The position numbers and the translations under genes were made by a program. From Echria macrotheca (lineage: Eukaryota > Ascomycota > Sordariomycetes > Sordariales > Schizotheciaceae), in NCBI GenBank assembly GCA_030411725.1, contig MU839839.1, positions 744,001 through 808,000 of the forward strand: a DNA stretch of 64,000 nucleotides, read 5' to 3'. Numbering within the stretch: position 1 is the first letter of the stretch; each line of letters begins with the position of its first letter. This document shows positions 40,395 to 50,182 of this stretch, in pieces. The notes under the pieces are model-generated. The model was not told where the DNA came from, did not search any database, and saw only the letters and a program-made list of their open reading frames with translations.

Positions 40395-41051
40395 CTAATC
40401 GACAGCAGCCATGCTTCCGGACGGATTCCCACCAGCAGGTGTTCGTTTCTTCGCCTCGAAGTATGCCACCAGTTTCCCCACCGGCCTTCCCGGCGTAAAA
40501 GCCCATGCATACTTGTTCATAAAGTTCTCGATTTTCTCATCCATTTGCGCCATTATCTTCCTCTTCTCGGACTCTGTGGCGATCCCCGCTTCGACTTGTA
40601 GCTCGACCTCTCCGACTTCGTGGCCAAAGTCCATGCGGTCACGCACAATGTGGAACTCGCCGTCTGCCACCCAAGTTTCCCGCATCGTTGTGAACTCGGC
40701 CATCTTGGCTAGGCCGAAGTCCCTGTCCTCTCCCATGTCTTTACCCGTTATACGATGGATGCAGGCGGCAATTTTCCGAGGATCGGTGAGCTCCTCGAAG
40801 CGCGAGTTGGTCAGGTCACCGCCTTTTTGGATCTTCGCTTCCCATGCGCCGTTTCGTCTTCGCAACCAGGTGCCGGTATTGTACAGAATGTCGTCTCTGT
40901 CGAAGTAGACGTCGTGGATCTTCTTGGGCGGACACGAGCGAAGACTTTTGAATGCGGGAAGACCACCACTTCTGGACAGTGTCGGGACTGCAAGGCGATG
41001 GAACTTGCGTTCGACTTCTAGGATCGGCGATGGACGCAGCTTCGACGCCAT
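40395..41051 (-). CDS. CYTH-domain phosphatase, thiamine-triphosphatase-like
   Basis: 218 residues from the MASKLRPSP start at 41051. An upstream extension of 82 codons is open but Ser-rich and not family-like. The N-terminal EVERKFH is the ExExK signature of the CYTH/triphosphate tunnel fold. It is followed by KIHDVYFDRDDILYNTGTWL (the ..D.YFD...L...G..LR block), GAWEAKIQKGG (xWxxKxP-type strand), then TMRETWVADGEFHIVRDRMD, FGHEVGEVELQV (late ExE) and the C-terminal KLVAYFEAKK. This matches fungal thiamine triphosphatases, which hydrolyse thiamine triphosphate or inorganic triphosphate with Mg2+. It is cytosolic, with no targeting signal seen. Confidence 0.88.
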   Translation of the reverse strand: MASKLRPSPILEVERKFHRLAVPTLSRSGGLPAFKSLRSCPPKKIHDVYFDRDDILYNTGTWLRRRNGAWEAKIQKGGDLTNSRFEELTDPRKIAACIHRITGKDMGEDRDFGLAKMAEFTTMRETWVADGEFHIVRDRMDFGHEVGEVELQVEAGIATESEKRKIMAQMDEKIENFMNKYAWAFTPGRPVGKLVAYFEAKKRTPAGGNPSGSMAAVD

Positions 41052-41891
41052 AGCGATGCTCTCGGGGGTGGTCGGTTGTGGGATGAGGGATGCCGTCCAG
41101 GAAAACGAAAGAAAATCTGCGGCCTTGCTGGTTGCAGTGTGGCAGGAGCACTCTGTGTCACGCGCAGGAAAATTCTCTTGCCCCTCGATTTCTGATTGCA
41201 GGCGCGTTCCGGCTTCACGTGACACCCCTGTCAAAGACAACGCGTCTTCACGTGATGATGACCCGTCTTCGCTCGGCAACTGAACCCCTCTCAGCATTCA
41301 GACTTCGAACCTGCACCATTTTTCCGCGTAAAAGGCGAGCAGGGTGTTGCAGCGCGTTGTGGCCCCAGCCACGACTGAGGTGCCTAGCAACAAAAACACC
41401 AACCTTCAGCAGCTTCGCTATTGAGAAGCTGCATCAATGAGAAGTCAGTTCTCAACCTCGACACCGCACCTTTACCACACATCCTTCTATAGGTATGTTG
41501 ATCAGACACTCACTCAATACTATTGGGAGTTCGATACGGGAGACTTTCATTCTAGAACAGGCTGCGCTACGTGCCGTAGACGGGCATAGCCTATGCCGAA
41601 TATGGACGGTTTTCTACATTGACCGACGTCGTCTTGCACCTGGCCTACCGGTGAGGATGCCGCAACGGGAGGCCTGCATCGATATTACGTGCCAAGCCGG
41701 GCCGTAACTGTACCATTGGTTACTAAAGACGGTTCCCCCTCTTCTCCTCTACCTGCCAATCGGGTAATTCGTTCATCCGTGTAGACGTGAGAGTACAATA
41801 CTACGTTTGTTCAGCATCCCCCCTCTACCAAGCGGGAAGCCCTTCTGTGCTCATCTCCTCAGTCAGACAGACGCAGGTACCCGCGACAACA
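41052..41891. other. Divergent intergenic region
   Basis: 840 bp between the CYTH gene and the oxidase, which are transcribed away from each other. It presumably holds both promoters. No gene is seen. Confidence 0.5.
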
Positions 41892-43914
41892 ATGAAGCTG
41901 TTCATTACCGCTTTAATTGGCAGCTTTCTGCTCTACCAAACCGCCAGTGCCAATCCTGACACTGCCCAGTTGGTCCCCCGAACTTGGAACGGACAGAAGT
42001 ATGGCTGCAAATGCTATTTTGGTGACCAGTGCTGGCCCGACTCTCGGACATGGAATGCCCTGAACACCACCGTGGATGGCAACCTCGCCGTCTACGTGCC
42101 GCCGGAAGCCGCTTGCCATACATTCTTCAACGGCACTCTGGGGACTATTTCGACTTATGATCAAGCGAAATGCGACACTGTGACCGCAAACTACTCGAGT
42201 GAAAAGTGGATGTAAGTCAACCGATTCGTGTCGGATACCTCCACCGTCTGACGCTTGCCGTTAGCACCGACCAGGACATGCTGCTCCTCTGGAGATACTG
42301 GACTAATTCGACCTGTCTCCCTACCACTGAGTCCTCATCACCATGCACTCTCGGATACTACGGCGTATATCTCCTCAAGGCGACGAAGATAGCACACATC
42401 AAGGCCGGCGTCGACTTTGCGCGTCGGAATAACATTCGCCTGGTCGTGCGCAACAGCGGCCACGACTTTGTCGGTCGGAGCACAGGCTGGGGTGCTCTCG
42501 TAATCAACACACACAGCTTTCAGGATATCAAGTTTGTCGACAAATGGGACGCACCGGGTGGTTACTCGGGAGGCGCTGTCACAATCGCTGCAGGCGTTCA
42601 AGGCCGGCCTCTATTACGACAAGCGGTCGCTCAGAAACCCCCGGTCACGGTTGTTACAGGTGAATGTCCGGTAAGTTGATCGATACGAGTGCTTTGTGAA
42701 CGCGTTGATAACGCTCGATCTCGCCCAGACCGTTGGTGTGGCAGGGGGTTACGTTCAAGGCGGAGGCCATGGCCCTCTAACGACCCAACTTGGTTTCGGT
42801 ATGTCTCAGCCCGTTACCTAAGCTTAATAGGTGAGTGCTAACGCCAGCAGCCGCGGACAACGCTCTCTCATTCGATGTTATCACAGCCGATGGTGAATAT
42901 GTCACGGCAAATGCCAAAGAAAATCCAGATTTGTTCTGGGCACTCAAGGGCGGCGGCCCAGCGGCTTTTGCCGTCGTCGTCTCGGCGACCTTCAAGACGT
43001 TTCCCGAGATGCGCTCGGCGGGAGCTACCCTGTACATCAACTCGACGCACGTGACCAACGAAACGCTCTACTGGGAGGGCGTCCGAATCTTTCACAGCCA
43101 TGCCAACTCCTTCGTTGACGCCGGTCTGTATGTGTACTTCACCATCACCCCGCTCACCCTGCGCGTTCGGCCGTGGGTCGCGTTCAACCAAACCGCTGCA
43201 GGACTCGACGCTATCCTGGCACCTTTCAAGGCGGACCTGACGGCGGCAGGAATACCGTTTGAGAACACGCCCGCCAAAGAATACACCACCTTTTTCGACC
43301 TATACATCGACCTATTCGAAGACGAGTCCGGCGGCACCCCGATGCTGACCAGTGGGTGGATGTTCAGCCGGCAAGACATCGCCGCGAACAACGATGGCAT
43401 CATCACCGCTTTCAAGAAGGCTATCAGCCCGCGCGAGGACCTCGTCAACAAGGGGTACATGGTCGGCCACCTCTGGAACGCCGGCTACGGCGTGCCCGTG
43501 CCAAACAGCGCGACGAACCCGCGCTTCCGCGACGCCGCCAATCTCATCTTGTATAACCTACCGGTGCCAACGAATGCCACACTCGAGCAGAAGGCCGATA
43601 TCGAGGATCTGCTGGCTAACACGCTTGACCGGACTATGAGGGCAACCGGGCCGAAAGGGTGTGCGTATATCAACGAGGTATTATCTCTCTTTGCCTGTCT
43701 AGAAGGAGGCATCCTGACTGACGCATGTAATATTTAGGCCGATCCGCTACAGGAAAACTGGCAGGACCACTTCTGGGGACCGGACGTGTACCCGAAGCTG
43801 CTTGAGACCCGGAAGAAGTGGGATCCGCACGGCGTGTTTTACGCCATCTCGACTCCGGGGACGGAGGATTGGGAGGTGATTGAGTACGGGACGAGGCTTT
43901 GCAAGAAGTTGTGA
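41892..43914 (+). CDS. Secreted berberine-bridge-type FAD oxidase (five exons)
   Basis: Exons 41892-42211, 42265-42670, 42729-42798, 42851-43677 and 43738-43914 join in frame (introns of 53, 58, 52 and 60 nt) to encode 599 residues. A signal peptide (LFITALIGSFLLYQTASA) is followed by KYGCKCYFGDQCWPDSRTWN. The FAD-binding PCMH domain has VVRNSGHDFVGRSTGWGALV, where His173 is the expected covalent FAD ligand. GECPTVGVAGGYVQGGGHGP carries a Cys (about 241) at the site used for a second FAD bond in bicovalent family members; intron 2 falls between the P and T codons. The C-terminal BBE motif is NWQDHFWGPDVYPKLLETRK. Such enzymes oxidise alcohols, oligosaccharides or alkaloid-like substrates with O2. 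Secretion suggests a sugar or lignin-related substrate (inference). Confidence 0.9.
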
Positions 43915-44135
43915 TCTGCATGGTACTTCCATGGCGTTGAATATCTGATGTCTGTCACACTTTGACGCATGGGCGCAAGAAGTTGGCATAAAACAAGAGG
44001 GCATCGAGGTATACAGATAGCACAACGACACCAAAGTGTTCGTAAACACAGTACAGTCAAATCCAGCAATAGCGATGCCAAAAAATCATTCGAGACGCTC
44101 TGTATCTAGAGTATCGAACAAAAGTAGACATCTGA

Positions 44136-44238
44136 TGCCCCCGCCAGGGATTGAACCTGAGACCTCAGCATCGCTTGGGATATTCTTGTAGTGAAGATCC
44201 CGTACAAGTGCTGCGCTCTACCACTGAGCTACAAGGGC
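44136..44238 (-). tRNA. tRNA-Thr (UGU) with 31-nt intron
   Basis: The acceptor stem GCCCTTG pairs with CGGGGGC (two G-U pairs), discriminator A. The D arm is GCTC-AGTGGTA-GAGC, the anticodon stem CAGCA/TGCTG, and the T arm TCAGG-TTCAATC-CCTGG. The anticodon loop reads C-T-TGT-A, then an intron after position 37. The family assignment rests on the anticodon. Confidence 0.88.
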
Positions 44239-45214
44239 TAGTGATGGAAACTTGGGCTGTGATAGTTTCCTTTGGAAGTTCGACACATCGCGCATCCCGT
44301 ATGCGCGCGGGACCACAGACCTCGCAGCTGGAAACGGCATGCAAACAATTTGCAAGCTGAAAACCCATCAAGAACTATGGTGCCCGTGATATTCCAGATT
44401 GAATGACTTCACTGACTTCTCGATTCACCTTCAGTCCATGTAATGTCACATCCCTGTAGCGAGGCTGGCATCGGCGATGAACCTGGCAAGACTTCAGGGG
44501 TCACTGACAAGCGTTCTCGGCGACACTAACATCACCATATGCGGGTCTCCCCGCCCCATCGCCTTGAAAATAGCAGAGACTAGCTTTTCTTTCAAGCGCG
44601 ACGGTAACTTGCCGATGGCCTCGAGGTATCTAGAAAAATCTCGTCCATCTATGACTGAACCCTTTGAGAAGGCTGGATGAACAGTTGGATCCTTATCCGG
44701 GAATTGGCTGACCAAGTTCAAAGACGATTGGAGTCGCTGGTAACGGACTTACCGGAGAGCTAAACTCCAGCTAACCCGTGTCGCCCGCACTGTATTTACT
44801 GTGCAGCGAATCGACGATCTGATTCGCAGCCACTGGACAGCCCATGGGCGCACTGACCAGGTCTTTCCCAAGGTTTGGTTACGCGGCAGCCTGAGTTGTT
44901 ATTGGCTGTTTTGAATACGCCCTCAGAGGCAGTACCGGCGACCGGAATTAAGGTTGAGGTCAACACCAAATAGGGACTGTTTCTGTGAACGGCAACAACG
45001 GACATTATGAGATGGAACTCAAGAGGAAAGTCTCAGCAGAGCTCCAGTACGTATGTTTCTCGAAAATGTTAAATATCGACCTTCTCCCTCGTCAGTTGCT
45101 AACTCTTGGACACTTCATTCCATCAACAGTTCAACACATCAAATCCCCTGAACATCTCGCAACTCCATCTCAACTCCAGAGTTTCATCTCTATCTTTTTC
45201 TACAAACCCTCACA
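44239..45214. other. Intergenic with a possible gene relic
   Basis: No complete gene. A minus-strand frame at 44494-44721 reads protein-like (SVIDGRDFSRYLEAIGKLPS) but has no ATG start and no convincing exon partner, so it may be a relic. Confidence 0.4.
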
Positions 45215-46325
45215 ATGTCTGATCATAAAGCCCAACGCGTCAACCTCCCCCTCCTCGCCACCAAGGATGACTGCACCGGCCGCACTTACATCGTGACAGG
45301 CGCCAACACCGGCCTCGGTTTCGAGGCGGCCAAACACCTGGTCGCTCTCGGCTCCAACAAAGTCATCCTAGCCGTCCGCAACGTCACCGCCGGCAACGAG
45401 GCCAAGGCGAAAATCGACAGCGCAACCAACACCACCGACGTCGCCGAGGTCTGGTATCTCGATCTCGCCAACTACGACTCGGTCAAGAACTTTGCAAAGA
45501 AGGCGATCGCGGAACTCGACCGCATCGACGGCCTCATCCAGAACGCATCGGTGGCTTCCATCGCCGAGGAGCCCCTGAACGGCCAGGACGCCAACATCTC
45601 GATCAACGTCGTCGGCACGTTCCTGCTCGCTCTTCATCTGCTGCCAAGGCTGAGCGAGAGCGCCCGCAAGAACAACACGCAGTCGCGTCTCACGTTTGTT
45701 TCAAGCCGCGCCGGATTCGACGTTGAGAAACCTTGGAGCATGATCAAGGACGACCCGTTCGTGGGAATTCGGACCACCAAAGAGGTGGGCCCGGCAAAGT
45801 AAGTCCTGGCAGGAATGCTTGTCTAGGGTGGATATGGCTGACTCTCGACAGATACCCCCTATCCAAGCTCATCGAGACCTGGGCCGTCCGAGAACTCGCC
45901 TCCCTTGCGCCTGTCTCGAAGACCGATGTCATCATCAACATCGTTTGCCCTGGCATTTGCGTCACGGACCTCGACCGAAGCGCGCCTCCCGAGTTCAGGA
46001 AGCATCTTGCTGAACTTCGTGCGAAGGTGGGGAGAACCGCCGAGGACGGCAGTCGCACGTTGATCCACGGCGTCGCTGCCGGTGATGATACGCATGGTCT
46101 TTTGCTTCACTCTTGTGAGATTGGCGAGTAAGTTCCCTTGGGATGAGCAGGAGGTCATGTGTATCTGTTGAGAGAGGCTGACCAATCTGATTTAGGGCTG
46201 ATGTCCCGGAGTGGGTGACCAATGAGGAAGGACAGTTGGCCCAAAAGAAGGTATGGGAGGCGGTGACGGGAGAACTGGAGCGCATTGATCCTGGCTGTGT
46301 TGGGAAGCTGGAGGTTTTGGCTTAA
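45215..46325 (+). CDS. Short-chain dehydrogenase/reductase (three exons)
   Basis: Exons 45215-45798, 45852-46127 and 46196-46325 join in frame (introns of 53 and 68 nt) to encode 329 residues. The Rossmann motif TGANTGLGFEAAKHL is at about 28-42, then AVRN, LDLANYDSV, and LIQNAS in place of the usual NNAG. The catalytic Ser lies in FVSSRAGF and the YxxxK pair in YPLSKL, just after the first intron. CPGICVTDL is the usual PG motif. It resembles fungal retinol-dehydrogenase/WW-oxidoreductase-like SDRs that use NADP(H). No targeting signal is seen and the substrate is unknown. A second SDR lies 780 bp downstream on the same strand, but they are from different subfamilies. Confidence 0.9.
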
Positions 46326-47101
46326 TCCGATGTTCAGGAGTGATCGATCTGTGAATTACAGCCCGGTAATCTTGGCCGTTGGAGAGCAGCGAAGGCTTGG
46401 TTGAGCTGGCCGGCCTGGGAGTCTCAGATGGGCGTTGCCTTCCGAAGTTCCGAGTGACAGGAACACAATTCGTTGCGATCTTATTATTGTCGATAACAAT
46501 GCTACATTCCTGGTGTATATGTTTCTGTCGTGAACTAACCTTGCTGAACCTCCCTACTTGCCGAGGTCATGTCGATTTAATATGGATACCCATATAGGGG
46601 CGAAGCCCATACCCTGTTTGGGGAGTTTTTGCTACCATTCCACTTCCTGTACTCTACCTACAAAAGTTGAACCAGCCAGAATGGGAGGTATCGCCATGCT
46701 CACATACAGCCCCTGCGCTGCCTGTAGTCACCTTGCAACACGCCGGTGCTCGGAATCTGACACCTCGGATGATGGACACGGAAGACGGTGATGAATGACA
46801 TCCGGGTCGGGTTCAAATGATTGGTCGGCACGGCATGACCCAACAGCCGGCGGCGCAATACCACGCCGCAACGGCCCTTCGGAGATAAAAGTTGCCGGTG
46901 ATCGTGGGAGCTCAAAATGCGCCGCAGCAGCTGCAGCAGTCAGTTCATTTCACTCAACCGGGCTTGGCAGCCAGCTTCAGGTGCCTTACACAAACCCAAA
47001 ACAACATACACCAGCGTAATCCATCATTCAGTTCGAGACAATTCCAATAGTTTCTTGAAGACTTGGAAACAAAGCGAGTCAATCCCCTACGTTGAGCAAA
47101 A
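46326..47101. other. Intergenic between two SDR genes
   Basis: No gene is seen; presumably the promoter of the downstream SDR. Confidence 0.5.
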
Positions 47102-48007
47102 ATGGCAGCCGGACCTAAACGCACCGTCCTCATAACGGGCTGCTCAGACGGTTCCCTCGGCTCAGCTCTCGCCCTCGCCTTCCACGCCGCCGGCTGGCGC
47201 GTCTTCGCAACAGCGCGCAACCCCGCCAAGCTGTCCGCCGTCCTCGCCGCCGGCATCGAGACCCTCGAGCTCGACACGCTCTCGTCCCCGTCCATCTCGG
47301 TCGCCGTCTCTCAGCTGTCCACGATCCTCGGCCAGGAGGACGCAGGTCTCGACGCGCTGGTGAACAACGCCGGCGCGGGCTACTCGATCCCGCTGATGGA
47401 CATCGACTTTGACAAGGCAAAGGAGATTTATGATCTGAATGTGTGGTCGCCCATCGCGGTCACGAAGGCGTTCCTCCCGCTCCTGCAGCGGTCGAGGCAT
47501 GAGTATGGCGGCGCGCTGGTGGTGAACAACACGAGCATATCCGGGCAGATCTCCGCCTGCGTGCCGTTTGGCGGCGTGTACAACTCTAGCAAGGCGGCTG
47601 CTACGAGCCTGACGGAGACGTTGAGGCTTGAGCTGGGTGTGCTGGGGATCAAGGTTGTCAATCTCGTGACCGGGGGCGTGAAGTCGGGGTTCCACGAGCA
47701 TAGATTCAAAGCTCAGCTGCCGGATAGCTCGCCTTATAGGAAGGTGAAGGCGGAGGTTGAGAAGGCGATAGCGAGGCATGCTGATGGTGGGATGGATAGA
47801 GAGAGGTGGGCAGAGGAGGTGGTAAGGGAGCTGGGGAAGAAGAATCCGAGTTATTGGGTGTGGAGGGGCGGGTTTTCGGCGGCCGTGAGAGTCGCGAATC
47901 ACCTACCTGTGGGGACGTTCGATGGGACGATGAAGGAGACGTTCGGTCTGGATGAAGTCGAGCGGAAGGTGCAGGAGCTGGGGGGGCCCAGGGCGTTATT
48001 GGATTAG
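47102..48007 (+). CDS. Short-chain dehydrogenase, AYR1-like (1-acyl-DHAP reductase type)
   Basis: A single exon of 301 residues. TVLITGCSDGSLGSALALAF is the TGCSxGxxG dinucleotide motif typical of the Ayr1/17-beta-HSD group, with ATARNPAKL downstream indicating NADPH use. ALVNNAGAGYSIPLMD holds the NNAG, VNNTSISGQISACVPFGGVY holds the catalytic Ser, and YNSSKAA is the YxxxK. The C-terminal part (NPSYWVWRGGFSAAVRVANH) matches the fungal Ayr1-like family, acting on acyl-dihydroxyacetone phosphate in lipid synthesis or on related ketones. Assignment to the exact substrate is uncertain. Codon usage is strongly GC3 in the first half and less so in the last third. Confidence 0.88.
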   Translation: MAAGPKRTVLITGCSDGSLGSALALAFHAAGWRVFATARNPAKLSAVLAAGIETLELDTLSSPSISVAVSQLSTILGQEDAGLDALVNNAGAGYSIPLMDIDFDKAKEIYDLNVWSPIAVTKAFLPLLQRSRHEYGGALVVNNTSISGQISACVPFGGVYNSSKAAATSLTETLRLELGVLGIKVVNLVTGGVKSGFHEHRFKAQLPDSSPYRKVKAEVEKAIARHADGGMDRERWAEEVVRELGKKNPSYWVWRGGFSAAVRVANHLPVGTFDGTMKETFGLDEVERKVQELGGPRALLD

Positions 48008-48372
48008 GGGCGATTCACTCTGCGTTGGAGTTCAAATATGTATTGTACCTGGGTCGTTGCCTTGATAACTAAACAACCATCCCTGCCTGACGCTAGGTAC
48101 AGATTGAGTGACGTTGATTACTGCAACCCTTCGGCTTCGAGCCTTCGGAAAGGCCTGCAGCGGGTATAAAAGCTAATTCATGTTCCAAGAGAAAGAAAAG
48201 AAAAGAAAAAAGCCGAGCACCACACCCAAATCCTTTGTCCAAAGCTACCGGTAGACTAAGGGACTCCGGACCTGGATAATGTTCCCCCTAATCAACGTCG
48301 AACGGAACGAATTCGAACCGAACGAATCTGAGGCTACATGTCTACGTCCCGTATTTGTTAGCTGTGTCGGAA
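48008..48372. other. Convergent 3' region
   Basis: No gene is seen. It contains a GAAAA-type purine tract at about 48190-48211 and a TATAAAAG at about 48166 with no gene behind it. Confidence 0.4.
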
Positions 48373-48882
48373 TCAATGGGCTCGATTTCTTACCTGATTA
48401 TCCATTTCCTTGTCGCGCGAGGCGAGTCTCTTCTCCAAAGTATACCGCGCAAGTACCAGAATTGTCCACAGGATAGCTGTCATGATGCCCGGGTAGATAG
48501 CCATCATTCCAACGCATATCTTGTTCCGCCGCCACCCTGGTGGGTATAGAATGAAAGCCCCAAGGCCATCCATGAAAACGGCACCGATGAATACGGCCAT
48601 GCTGGCTGCAAATTCGATCGTTAAGTCCTCCATCCCCGGTTCGATGTCGGCGATGACGCGTAGAGCACGCGGGAGGCGCAGTGCATTCTGAGCCCTGCGG
48701 CCCCATCGGATTATGGGTTCCCGTCGCTTCACAACATGTCGATTCATGAAGAGAAACATCCCCCTCGCGGTACACAGCGAGTGTAGCACGGACGTTATTC
48801 CAATACAGAGTCCGAGTATATTGACCCAGGGGCCAGCGAGGGACATTGCTGAGTTGGGAAGGTAGGCTGTGTGTGTTGACAT
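48373..48882 (-). CDS. Small multi-span membrane protein, unknown function
   Basis: 169 residues from the ATG at 48882. Three hydrophobic spans are visible: LAGPWVNILGLCIGITSVLH, FAASMAVFIGAVFMDGLGAF and KICVGMMAIYPGIMTAILWT. A basic loop (KRREPIIRWGRRAQNALRLP) lies between spans 1 and 2. The C-terminus is charged (EKRLASRDKEMDNQ). Just before the stop the sequence reads CAG followed by GTAAGA, a good 5' splice site, with a GCTAAC branch-like site and two TAG acceptors within 60 nt. The real C-terminus may therefore differ. I do not recognise the family. Confidence 0.6.
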   Translation of the reverse strand: MSTHTAYLPNSAMSLAGPWVNILGLCIGITSVLHSLCTARGMFLFMNRHVVKRREPIIRWGRRAQNALRLPRALRVIADIEPGMEDLTIEFAASMAVFIGAVFMDGLGAFILYPPGWRRNKICVGMMAIYPGIMTAILWTILVLARYTLEKRLASRDKEMDNQVRNRAH

Positions 48883-50182
48883 TGCTGTTGACGTTGCTGC
48901 TGACGTGGTGATGTGTCGGATGAATGTGTTGTGATGGCGTTGTTGTTGTGGTTTGATTCGCAGGGTTGAGGACTGGAGAGTAGAGTTGACGAAACAGGTG
49001 GTAGTTTGTGGATGAGAGAGGGAAAGGAGCCCGGGGACGGGCGAAATAAATACCTGGGCGTGAGGTGGTCAGGTCTTTAGGTGGTCCGGGTTGCGTTAGC
49101 TTCAGGTACCTACCTAAGTTCGCTGCTCCGGCAGGGACAACAGGTTCAAGGCGTTGTGTAGTGTTCGGTTGAGATTCCTACCTAGGTAGCCTTACGGCCG
49201 ACTGAAACGATATGGTCTAATAACAGTGGAGGAGATGGCTTGTAATTCTTGATACCTACCTACCTTAGGATGCGGCGTACACTCCCCAACTCGGCGTCCC
49301 CCAACTGGCGCAACTTCAACAACCCAAGACCAGCGAGTCTCTAATACCTATGACGTCAACTGCTTCATCGTTTGAAGCTACTTCATGCTCATCTAGTCAA
49401 AAAATTATCATGACTAGAATAGTCCGTGCAGGAGATAGTCCATAAACTATCTATTTCAGTAACCCGTTGATAGGCCGGACCCCACCTTATTACTCCTAGC
49501 AGTCGCCTAGCTAGTTCGCGGTAATAAGAGAAGGAAGAGCGAATGATCAGAATATAGAAAGAGATACCTTAGCACCGGGCACAAAGATCTAAAGATAAAG
49601 ATAGGTAGTGCAAAGTTAGAGTAGCGCGTGGACCAACCGTGCGCCGACGCCGTCGTTTCCACAACCCGATGGTGGGAGTACAAGATATGCCACCGCTTTC
49701 CACAGACCTAAATATAGGTAGCTGGCTCTCTGCTGGTCAATCACCGATTAGACTTTGAAAAGCAAAATTGTGTTTGCGTCTGCATCGGCCACAACCCACT
49801 TCAGTGTTCCCAGTTACAGCAAACAAGACACATCAAGTTCGTTACAGTCGGGGTTTCGCTAGGACTGGAATTTGTGTCCTTCTCCAAGATGCATTTAGGT
49901 GAACCACAGGCGGGGATTATACCCTAAACCACAAAGCCTCGTACTTGATGGTAATTGGAATAAACGACGGTCAGTTTTGTACCGAACGAGGCATTGGTTT
50001 GGAAATATCCGACGGAATCGATATCCCTTGTATTGTATATACGCTCGAAAGGCATCTCGAAGGATCTCAATGGTCCGGGAGCAAGCATTCTGACACGGGC
50101 CGACAGTGAAAGAAAGTGATTTTAACCTCTAAAGACTCGTAACCATACTCCAGGCCGACACATCCACTTGCAATACTGCCCC
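48883..50182. other. Intergenic with tRNA relic and short hairpins
   Basis: No protein gene. It contains a decayed tRNA-Pro copy (49851-49938), TACCTA/TAGGTA runs (49105, 49178, 49250) and an AT-richer stretch at 49370-49640 with two small perfect hairpins (stems 49392-49399/49411-49418 and 49434-49439/49446-49451). Confidence 0.5.
49851..49938 (-). pseudogene. tRNA-Pro pseudogene, intron included
   Basis: On the minus strand it follows the intact tRNA-Pro at 54269-54356 over its full length: GGCTTTGTGGTTTAGGG for GGCTTCGTGGTTTAGGGG, the same intron region with changes, and a T-arm AATTCCAGTCCTAGCG for the intact GGTTCGAATCCCGGCG. The anticodon stem and T arm are broken. About 20 bp of flank on each side also resemble the functional locus. 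The retained intron shows that the copy arose at the DNA level. Confidence 0.7.

Noticed and set aside
44494..44721. 75-codon minus frame with protein-like text
   Set aside because: No ATG start, a 16-nt gap to the upstream open stretch that is too short for an intron, and no family recognised; possible relic only.
4929..48007. Interpretation of the P450, oxygenase, oxidase and SDR genes as one biosynthetic gene cluster
   Set aside because: They are spread over 43 kb among housekeeping-type genes, and no backbone synthase is present in the window.
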